Shown here one piece after another: positions 15,506 to 21,978 of a stretch of 64,000 bases of DNA. The translations under genes and the position numbers were made by a program. The stretch is taken from positions 62,001 through 126,000 of the forward strand of contig JBASDX010000004.1 of assembly GCA_049652385.1 (NCBI GenBank), given 5' to 3'. The notes below the pieces were generated by a model that was not told the origin of the DNA, did no database searches, and saw nothing but the letters and a program-made list of their open reading frames with translations. This DNA is from DMER64 sp049652385 (GTDB lineage Bacteria > Bacteroidota > Bacteroidia > Bacteroidales > UBA932). Within the stretch, counting starts at the first letter, position 1; each line of letters starts with the position of its first letter.

Positions 15506-15816
15506 CTTCTTGTCTTGATTTGAAATGAAGTTTTTTTTAGCAGCTCAGATTTTACTTCCAACTCCAGTGCTTGTCTGGCAATGATCTTTTTTAACCGTTC
15601 ATTTTCTTCTTCCAGATCCCGCAAAGCAGGATCTACTTTCCTATAGGCCGGTTTTAAACCGTTTATGCCCTGACTAAGATACTTCTTCTTCCATCTTAAC
15701 ATTACTGAGCTTGATAGATTGTATTTACGGCATGTTTGGGCCTGGCCTTCTCGTTGCGCTTCCTGTAATATCGATAAACGATCCTCAGGTGTAAATTTTC
15801 TTCGTTCTTTTGTCAT
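15502..15816 (-). CDS. IS3-family transposase OrfA (helix-turn-helix, leucine zipper)
   Basis: 104 residues starting MTKERRKFTPEDRLSILQEA, then a helix-turn-helix (TCRKYNLSSSVMLRWKKKYL) and a heptad segment (LRDLEEENERLKKIIARQAL) that would form the leucine zipper. It binds the element ends and controls transposition. The gene lies just inside the right inverted repeat. Confidence 0.88.
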   Translation of the reverse strand: MTKERRKFTPEDRLSILQEAQREGQAQTCRKYNLSSSVMLRWKKKYLSQGINGLKPAYRKVDPALRDLEEENERLKKIIARQALELEVKSELLKKTSFQIKTRR

Positions 15817-16102
15817 GATTGCTAAATTAACTATTACTAAACTGTTTTTATAATTTAGTCCAGTTATTTAGGGGGCTAGTACAATCTTGTGGTTGGTCGA
15901 TATGAGTTTGATTTCAATCTGTTTGGGTTTGATTTTGGTAATATTGGCGCTTTAGAATGCTGTAACCGGCTGATTATGAAAATGTGTTGGAGTAAATTGG
16001 GCAAATGAGCTACTACCCTCCTGAGCTCACTTGCATATTTTAAGATAATCCGGACACAGCGAAAATTGGAAACAAAAGCGTCCCCGAATATGAGGCGAAT
16101 CT

Positions 16103-16801
16103 TCACAGCTTATCTATCAGGTCGGCTTTGATATCGATGTTTATGGTTCTGTACCGGGAGAAGGCCCTGCTCCCCTCTTTGTGCCCGCTGAGGCTGCCGA
16201 CCAGGTTGGGATCCTGCACCTTGTTGTATAGATTTCCGATAAAAGTCCTTCGAGCCAAATGGGAAGAGGCAACATCGGCAATACTTTTCTGTTCCACTTC
16301 TCCGGTTGTGGGATTGATGACAGAGACTTCCCTGGTGATGCCGCAAGCTCGGAAAACTTCTTTGATGTACTCATTGTAACGCTGTTGGGCAATGAGCGGG
16401 AACAGGGGCGCATCGGAAGTGGAAGCCGGCATTTTTTCCCTGATTGCCTGGGCTTGTTTTTCCTTGGAATAGCGATTATCGACCAGTGCTTCGTCCTTCA
16501 TATAGTCATACTTCTTCAGGATCGCGAGTGCTGTTTCATTCAGGGGAACATAGACCGTTACGGGATGCCCCTCTTTGGTCTTGCGTGGGATGTAACTGAT
16601 GCATTTGCGATCGCCTTTTGATGTCCGCTCTGTAATGATATTGGACCGACGAAGCGCATAAAGGTCGCTGATCCTGCACCCGATCAAACATTGGAAAATG
16701 AAGATATCCCGTTGCTGTTCCAAACGTTTGTCATACGAAAGATCCGTTTTATAGATCCGACGGCGTTCGTCATCCGTTATGAAGATAGGAGTCCCGTACA
16801 C
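16103..16801 (-). pseudogene. Tyrosine recombinase (phage/ICE-type integrase), 5' truncated
   Basis: 232 residues covering the catalytic domain: Arg in LIGCRISDL, His-x-x-Arg in SSHLARRTF, GH in GSLSGHKEGS, and the nucleophile Tyr in RAFSRYR. The N-terminal core-binding domain (usually about 170 residues) is missing. The open frame continues upstream without an ATG (CNPFRERQIKDSVYGTP, where NPF is the usual end of that domain) until a stop near 16884. The only usable start is a GTG at 16801. It lies next to tRNA-Lys, a common integration target, so it is likely the relic of an integrated element that may have brought in the DGR. Recombination without the arm domain is unlikely. Confidence 0.75.
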
Positions 16802-16883
16802 ACTATCTTTAATCTGACGCTCCCTGAATGGATTGCACTGTGTTTTACAAATAGAGACTGTAAGTTTATTATAAAGATTTGAT

Positions 16884-16965
16884 TATCTTTGTTACGCAAA
16901 GCAGACATATGAGGTCTGTTTTTGTGTGCATGAAGCATCCCGGGATACACTTTCCTGGGATGCTT
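16884..16965 (+). other. Promoter-like box followed by two hairpins
   Basis: TATCTTTG at 16884-16891 fits the -7 element. Downstream lie a hairpin CAGAC/GTCTG (16902-16918) with TTTTT after it, and a stronger one, AAGCATCCC (16933-16941) with GGGATGCTT (16957-16965). A very short rightward RNA is possible, but the distance from promoter to the first hairpin is small. Confidence 0.3.
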
Positions 16966-17004
16966 ATTTATTAAGTCGGGGATATGGACGGGGATTTTTA
17001 TAAA

Positions 17005-17046
17005 GCAAAAACCACAAGTAATTTACAGTAAAATACTTGTGGTTTC
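17005..17046 (-). terminator. Terminator after tRNA-Lys
   Basis: Ten-bp stem ACCACAAGTA (17011-17020) / TACTTGTGGT (17034-17043), followed leftward by TTTTGC. It begins just past the tRNA 3' end. Confidence 0.7.
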
Positions 17047-17052
17047 TTGTCG

Positions 17053-17125
17053 TGATCCGTCTGGGATTCGAACCCAGGACCCCAACATTAAAAGTGTTGT
17101 GCTCTACCGGCTGAGCTAACGAATC
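17053..17125 (-). tRNA. tRNA-Lys (anticodon UUU)
   Basis: 73 nt on the leftward strand. The acceptor stem GATTCGT pairs with ACGGATC (one T-G pair), the anticodon loop CTTTTAA sits on stem CAACA/TGTTG, and the T-loop is GGTTCGAATCC. The discriminator is A; CCA is not encoded. The truncated integrase lies downstream. Confidence 0.95.
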
Positions 17126-17227
17126 AAGGGTTGCAAAAATAGGCATTAATTTTTTATCTGCAAAAAAACCCGTATCTTTTTTAACTTTGTTTCTTTTGCA
17201 CGTAAAAACTCGCCAATAATCCCGCCA

Positions 17228-18250
17228 ATGACAACACTTTTTGAAGTCTGTTGCACCACCATTGAAAGCGCCCAATCCGCCCTGGCCGACGGCGCCCACC
17301 GCGTAGAGTTATGCTCCAACCTGGAATCCGGAGGCCTCACCCCAATCTGGCTCACCCGCCTACGCGACGATTCCACCTTGCGTAAGAACCTGCAACCTCG
17401 GCAACACTCTATGGGCCAGGGAGTTGATTTTCTCAATCCTACCAACCTGCAAAACAAAACCTTCCTGGACCGCTCGCACGTCCTCATCAGGTGCCGTCCC
17501 GGCAATTTTATATACACCCAAGCCGAGGTGGATGCAATGTGTGCCAGCATCCGCCTCTGCCGCCAGGCACGCGTCAAGGGAGTGGTCATTGGAGCACTCA
17601 CCCCGGACGGCCACCTGGACCGCCCGGCCATCGAGCAAATGATCCACGCCGCCACCGGCCCGACCCCGGACGCAGCCACCACCACCAGCCTAGCCCCGGC
17701 CCCCTCCTCGGCTCCAGCCCCCTCGGCCCCCTCGGCCCCAGCCCCCTCTGCCCCTTCGGCCTTGGCCCCGGACACCACCACCACCGGCCCAGCCCCCTCG
17801 ACCCCAGCCCCCTCGGCCTCCTTGGCCCCAGCCCCGGACACCACCACCACCTTGGCCCCAGCCCCGGACGCAGCCCCCTCTGCCCCAGCCTCGGCCTTGG
17901 CCCTACCGGCGCTGACCCTTGTTTTTCACCGGGCTTTTGACCGCTGTACCAACCCGATGGAACTGCTGGAGCAAATCATTGAGCTGGGGTTCCATACGCT
18001 GCTGACCTCGGGCCAAGGCGAAACGGCGGAAGAAGGCATCCCGCTGCTGGAACAACTTGTGGCACAGGCAAAAGGCCGAATCTGCATCATGGCCGGCCGA
18101 GGCGTCACACGGCAAAACGTCGCACGCATCATCCGCGAAACCCGAGTCCCCGCCGTCCACATGTCGGCACGCCCCGGCCTGGCGCAAATCGCCCAAGAAA
18201 TTGGCGCAGTTGGCGCACTACACATCAGATGTATCGCGCCAAGATTGTAA
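17228..18250 (+). CDS. cutC: CutC-family protein with a large Ala/Pro/Thr-rich insertion
   Basis: 340 residues against about 245 for the family. The TIM-barrel motifs are present: FEVCCTTIESA, GAHRVELCSNLESGGLTP, HVLIRCRPGNFIYT, VIGALTPDGHLD, VFHRAFD, LLTSGQ, IMAGRGV and VHMSARPG. Residues about 144-229, just before VFHRAFD, are a low-complexity stretch of Ala, Pro, Ser and Thr built from repeats such as GCCCCCTCGGCC. A smaller insertion lies near residues 52-80. Both fall in loops and keep frame, so the barrel may still fold. The family was linked to copper homeostasis, but its enzymatic role is uncertain. The last residues (ALHIRCIAPRL) are coded by a palindromic element. Confidence 0.85.
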   Translation: MTTLFEVCCTTIESAQSALADGAHRVELCSNLESGGLTPIWLTRLRDDSTLRKNLQPRQHSMGQGVDFLNPTNLQNKTFLDRSHVLIRCRPGNFIYTQAEVDAMCASIRLCRQARVKGVVIGALTPDGHLDRPAIEQMIHAATGPTPDAATTTSLAPAPSSAPAPSAPSAPAPSAPSALAPDTTTTGPAPSTPAPSASLAPAPDTTTTLAPAPDAAPSAPASALALPALTLVFHRAFDRCTNPMELLEQIIELGFHTLLTSGQGETAEEGIPLLEQLVAQAKGRICIMAGRGVTRQNVARIIRETRVPAVHMSARPGLAQIAQEIGAVGALHIRCIAPRL

Positions 18251-18336
18251 AAGCAAAATGCAATAGCCTGATCTGTCGAATCTTAAGATTTTGTTTATTC
18301 GGCTTGGCGCGACACATCTGATGTGTAGTGCGCCAA
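18210..18336. repeat. REPIN-like palindrome shared by two convergent genes
   Basis: Two 34-bp arms (18210-18243 and 18303-18336) are inverted copies with one mismatch. Each arm is itself nearly palindromic (GGCGC...ACACATC/GATGTGT...GCGCC). The 59-bp centre contains AATCTTAAGATT (18279-18290). The left arm encodes the end of CutC and the right arm the end of the acyltransferase. The layout matches the elements by the RAYT gene, although the sequence differs. Confidence 0.8.
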
Positions 18337-19944
18337 AAAAAGAGGATTGGCATAAATCCGCAGAAAAAGCTCCCGGACCAAATCGGAATGGGCGCGAAGG
18401 AGTTCCGCTTGCTTTTTTTGTTGAATTTCCGCTTTCTTTCCCGGAAAATCCTCTGCAAAAGGTATCGAGGCCGCCAGCTCCGTTTGCGGAATCAGCGGAA
18501 TATTGCCAGTTTTGAGCATATCCAGCCGCTCAAGAAAAGCAGCTTTTTGCTCCGCAGTATAAGCCGAGGCCGAGGCCGGAGCAGAGCCGAGTCCACCGGC
18601 AGCGCCAGCTTCAGAGCCAAACCCAACGGCAGCGCCAGCTTCAGAGCCGTGCCCACCGACTGTGCCTGCGCCGGAGCCGTGCCCGGCAGTGCCTCCGTGG
18701 CTCCCGGCTGCGGTTTCCTGCAGCAGGTCGTAGGCAATATGGTGGGTGGGAAAGATTTTGTAGTTGTCTGCAATGGATTTGTCAATCAGTGCGCAGAGGT
18801 GCGCCGCAAAAGCATTGAAGTCGTTGTCACGTGCGGGCCCGCCTGTAGAAAGTTCCGGTCCGCGGGCAGGATGTTCGGCTTCCGCCCGGGAATAAAAAGC
18901 TTCCAATTGCTCTCTTGTTATGGGATCTCCTACATGGATATGTACGTTGCCTTTCCATTGGGTAATGCCTGTGACAATGCTGATTAGGTCTTCGCCTTCC
19001 TGCTTCACGTAAACGGCGTCCTGCGGAACATGTGCAGCAGTACCGGCGGAACCGGCGGAAGTGGCACCAGAAGCAGAAGCAGAACCAGAAGCAGAAGCAG
19101 AACCTGAAGCCGAAGCCGAAGCCGAAATAGAAGCCGAGGTGGTGGCGGAACTGACAGCGCCAACAGCAGAACCTGCAGCAGAACTGGCTCCGGCAGCGGC
19201 GGCAGTAGCGGCCAGGCGGCCCATGAGCAGCTCGCGCACCTTTAGGAAGTCGCAGGATTCGTATTCGTAGGAGATGGAGACCGGGACGATGTTGAGCTCG
19301 GCATAGTTGGAAACGGGGTCTTTGCGGGGGCCGCTCATGGCCAGCATCTTGATAAGGGCCTGCGAGGTTTGGTCCAGGCCGTCTTTGGTGCGGCCGTTGC
19401 GCTGTGCAATCCAGCAGGAATGGCCTTCCTTAACGCAGGTGCGCATGAAGTCACTTAGAACCAACGAGTTCTTGAACAATTCCCGTTTGTTTCCCTGCCG
19501 TACCACTTTAAACATCTTGTTGGAACGGGCAAGATCCTCGGCCAGTTGGTTAATAATCAGGTTATCGCCATACGTAATCATGCTGGTAGGAAGTCCACTG
19601 TCCACCAGCACCATCTGCAACAGCGAAGAATCCAATATGATATCCCGGTGGTTGGATACAAACAAATACCCGGTGCCCGGCTTAATTTTGGGGCTTAGGT
19701 GGAACGTGAATGAATCCATGGTCGTTTCAATCACCCGCCGGTTAAACGCATACATCCATCGCATTTGAAAATCCTCAATAGTCTTTACAGACAACACATC
19801 GCGCACAGTGTCTTCCGGTGTGATACCCGGAAAAATCAACCGGGCAATGGGATAAAAATATTGGTGGGCAGCTATCCGCTGCATGGCGTGAGGGATTTCC
19901 TCATCTGTAAAAGGCCTCAGGTTTTCGGGAAATTTTCTAATCAA
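18295..19944 (-). CDS. PlsB/PlsC-like glycerolipid acyltransferase with two low-complexity insertions
   Basis: 549 residues. The acyltransferase HX4D motif is in SNHRDIILDSSLLQ (about residue 98). The acceptor-binding segment is WIAQRNGRTKDG and a third block is NIVPVSISYEYESCD. Such enzymes acylate glycerol-3-phosphate or lysophosphatidate at the inner membrane; which one is not clear. Residues about 240-304 are an Ala/Ser/Gly stretch made of SASASGSASASG-like repeats, and about 412-460 a Gly/Ala/His/Ser stretch with repeats of GSEAGAA. Neither belongs to the family. No strong membrane helix is visible. The C-terminal HYTSDVSRQAE is encoded by the palindromic element at 18303-18336. Confidence 0.75.
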   Translation of the reverse strand: MIRKFPENLRPFTDEEIPHAMQRIAAHQYFYPIARLIFPGITPEDTVRDVLSVKTIEDFQMRWMYAFNRRVIETTMDSFTFHLSPKIKPGTGYLFVSNHRDIILDSSLLQMVLVDSGLPTSMITYGDNLIINQLAEDLARSNKMFKVVRQGNKRELFKNSLVLSDFMRTCVKEGHSCWIAQRNGRTKDGLDQTSQALIKMLAMSGPRKDPVSNYAELNIVPVSISYEYESCDFLKVRELLMGRLAATAAAAGASSAAGSAVGAVSSATTSASISASASASGSASASGSASASGATSAGSAGTAAHVPQDAVYVKQEGEDLISIVTGITQWKGNVHIHVGDPITREQLEAFYSRAEAEHPARGPELSTGGPARDNDFNAFAAHLCALIDKSIADNYKIFPTHHIAYDLLQETAAGSHGGTAGHGSGAGTVGGHGSEAGAAVGFGSEAGAAGGLGSAPASASAYTAEQKAAFLERLDMLKTGNIPLIPQTELAASIPFAEDFPGKKAEIQQKKQAELLRAHSDLVRELFLRIYANPLFLAHYTSDVSRQAE

Positions 19945-20037
19945 GGCAACAAATTTTAGGGGCGCAATACAGCAGCAACCAAGTCAATATTTGCGGAACA
20001 GTCAAAAGCGCCGAAACAGTCAAAAGCGCCGGAGCAA

Positions 20038-20673
20038 TCAATGGATCCGCAACAAGTCAATACAAAAACGTTCTTCCATTAAATCGTAATCTTTTTCAAC
20101 AGGCTGCTGGGAGCGTTCAAGCAAACACAACAGAGCGGACATATACCCTCCGTAACATTCTACATACCCCGACAGCAAAGTTTTCAAATCCGGGTCTGTA
20201 GAGAACATCCCATAACTTGTCCTGAAGAAATGTTCATACACAAAACCGTCTGCAAGAATCAGGCCCATTTCTCCGCCCAGCTTAAAACGGCAGGCAATAT
20301 CTGCACAGATAGCATTGGGAATGGTACGTTTGTAGGCTTGGGTATCATCACTCAACCCATCCATAACACGTAACAAATGGTAATCGGCACCCAAAGTACC
20401 CGATCGGGAATGGATGACTACGCCCATGTGCGGTTTGAACTCTTCCGTATCGTGTTTGTTATGGTGCATGAGCAATTCAGCGGCAATGAATCCCAACTTG
20501 CCAAAATCGTCCATTTGGTAGAAACCGGGATAATCGGTTCCCAATGTGTCAAAGACGCAATTCAAGTTCTCTCCCACGTGGTTGCCTTGCAAACATGTTT
20601 CCAACGGTGTTTGCCGTTCTCCATCCAATACAATGGTGTGGTTCGTTATCCTGCAATACGATTTGATAAACAT
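20038..20673 (-). CDS. Divergent beta-ketoacyl-synthase N-terminal-like protein
   Basis: 211 residues. HMGVVIHSRSGTLGADYHL and YKRTIPNAICADIACRF resemble the N-terminal half of ketoacyl synthases (PF13723-like), but the protein stops before the position of the active-site Cys and has no catalytic triad. Its start overlaps the stop of the full-length synthase-like gene in a TAATG arrangement, so both are made together. Such partners may serve as chain-length-type or structural subunits in small Bacteroidetes fatty-acid or polyene loci. The upstream 93 bp (19945-20037) hold two copies of ACAGTCAAAAGCGCCG. Confidence 0.55.
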   Translation of the reverse strand: MFIKSYCRITNHTIVLDGERQTPLETCLQGNHVGENLNCVFDTLGTDYPGFYQMDDFGKLGFIAAELLMHHNKHDTEEFKPHMGVVIHSRSGTLGADYHLLRVMDGLSDDTQAYKRTIPNAICADIACRFKLGGEMGLILADGFVYEHFFRTSYGMFSTDPDLKTLLSGYVECYGGYMSALLCLLERSQQPVEKDYDLMEERFCIDLLRIH

Positions 20674-21896
20674 TACTTTTCCCTGCTAAATAAAACGGCT
20701 GCGTTTACTCCGCCAAAACCGGAAGAAACGGCCATAAAACTGTTCTTGGCAGACGGCTTGACAGACGAAACTACTTGTATGCGCCCGTCAACTTTGTGTG
20801 CGTCGTAACCCAGCGTGGGTAATATTTCTTTCCTTTCCAGAGATTTGGCCGCCAATATACTATCTAATAAACTGGTGGAACCGGAACTGTGTCCAAAGTT
20901 GGCTTCAAAACAATTGACCGGTACCCTGCGCAAACCGGCCTTATCTATGGCAACGGATGTCATGTTGTCAAAGACCCTCTTGCCTACACCATGCATATTT
21001 ATAAACGAAAGGTTGCGCGTACTCTCGTGAGAGAGCACCTTGCGGATGGCCCGTTGCATGGCCGCTCCTTCTACAACTTCTTTGCAGTCGTTATCGTTTT
21101 TGTATTGAAATTCATTGAGCAGTCCGCACGGTTCTGTGGTAAAGGCTCCTGCCTTGAACTTGATGGATACCGGCATCTTCAAATGCGGCTTGTCTTTCAG
21201 GAACCGCTCTTCACGCACAAAAATGGCACAAGCAGCCGATTCCCCGGGGTTTGTTCTGTCGCTGGTAGTATCAAAAGGAGTTACCAACGTATCTCCTACC
21301 AATTCGGCCTGTTCAAGCAAAAACATGGTAAAAGGGCTGATCAGTTCCACTCCAATGACTATGACAAAATCGTACGGCGATCCTTTTGTCAACAACCGAT
21401 TGGCCGTCATCATAGCCTGCATGCCGGACAGCGTGGAGTTCATGACTACGAAAGGTTTTCCGTTGATTCCCAGTTCGTCCATCAAACGCTGGGCTACATG
21501 CCAAGGGAACAAATTGGGTTTGACTACTTGATCCGACAGTTCCCGGAAAGAATCCACATCTCCTTTTGTGGTACAGAAGACAACGGCCACTTTGTGGCTC
21601 TCTACCAATTCTGTCTTATAAAATTCAGGGACCGTATGCGTTACGGCAGATTCCAACACAGCCGCCATGGCTTGGCGGTACCGTGTGGCTTGATGCGTAG
21701 TGGCCCCGCAGTACGGAGCCGCTAAGGTTTCCAAATCTATGGGATCTATCAATGAGGCCAATACAGGCTTGCTAAGTCCTCTAAATCCGGCGGGAAAAAG
21801 CCTGATGCCTGTTTTGCCCAATCTGACTGCTTGGTAATTATCCTCCGTTGTGGCACCTAGAGGGGAAAGGATGCCGTCTCCAATTTTATACATCAT
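20673..21896 (-). CDS. Beta-ketoacyl-synthase-family protein lacking the catalytic cysteine
   Basis: 407 residues with the thiolase fold pattern of FabF-like enzymes: GDGILSPLGATTEDNY, TPFDTTSDRTNPGESAA, SFINMHGVGKRVFDN, CFEANFGHSSGSTSLLD and SSGFGGVNAAVLF. The two catalytic His are kept (MHG and FGHSSG). At the nucleophile position, where FabF has TACTSG, this protein reads NSTLSG, so Cys is replaced by Thr. It may therefore be a decarboxylating or chain-length-factor-like partner, not a condensing enzyme. It is cotranscribed with the half-length homologue. No acyl carrier gene is visible nearby. Confidence 0.7.
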   Translation of the reverse strand: MMYKIGDGILSPLGATTEDNYQAVRLGKTGIRLFPAGFRGLSKPVLASLIDPIDLETLAAPYCGATTHQATRYRQAMAAVLESAVTHTVPEFYKTELVESHKVAVVFCTTKGDVDSFRELSDQVVKPNLFPWHVAQRLMDELGINGKPFVVMNSTLSGMQAMMTANRLLTKGSPYDFVIVIGVELISPFTMFLLEQAELVGDTLVTPFDTTSDRTNPGESAACAIFVREERFLKDKPHLKMPVSIKFKAGAFTTEPCGLLNEFQYKNDNDCKEVVEGAAMQRAIRKVLSHESTRNLSFINMHGVGKRVFDNMTSVAIDKAGLRRVPVNCFEANFGHSSGSTSLLDSILAAKSLERKEILPTLGYDAHKVDGRIQVVSSVKPSAKNSFMAVSSGFGGVNAAVLFSREK

Positions 21897-21912
21897 AGCC
21901 GCTACAAATGTA

Positions 21913-21941
21913 TTGAAATTTCCTTAAATATGGTAAATTTG
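21913..21941 (+). promoter_or_regulatory. Promoter of the patatin-like gene
   Basis: TAAATTTG at 21934-21941 (-7) with TTG at 21913-21915 (-33), spacing 18 bp. Predicted start of transcription is near 21947, between the two candidate ATGs' upstream region and the coding sequence. Confidence 0.55.
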
Positions 21942-21978
21942 CACCAAAAGCCATTGTATGTGCACTTCCCTACGTCTT

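Larger units (their letters stand above)
14484..15883 (-). mobile_element. IS3-family insertion sequence, complete, 1,400 bp
   Basis: The ends are imperfect inverted repeats starting TGTAC (left TGTACCAGACCCCTA; right, reversed, TGTACTAGCCCCCTA). A 4-bp direct repeat ATCT flanks the element (14480-14483 and 15884-15887), consistent with target duplication. Inside are two transposase frames. All parts look intact, so the insertion is recent and possibly active. Confidence 0.85.

Noticed and set aside
17491..17940. Alternative frames in the cutC insertion, rich in Pro/His
   Set aside because: Repeat DNA with high GC is open in several frames; only the CutC frame joins conserved barrel segments.
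19061..19270. Rightward Ala/Glu repeat frame in the acyltransferase
   Set aside because: Antisense reading of the low-complexity insertion.
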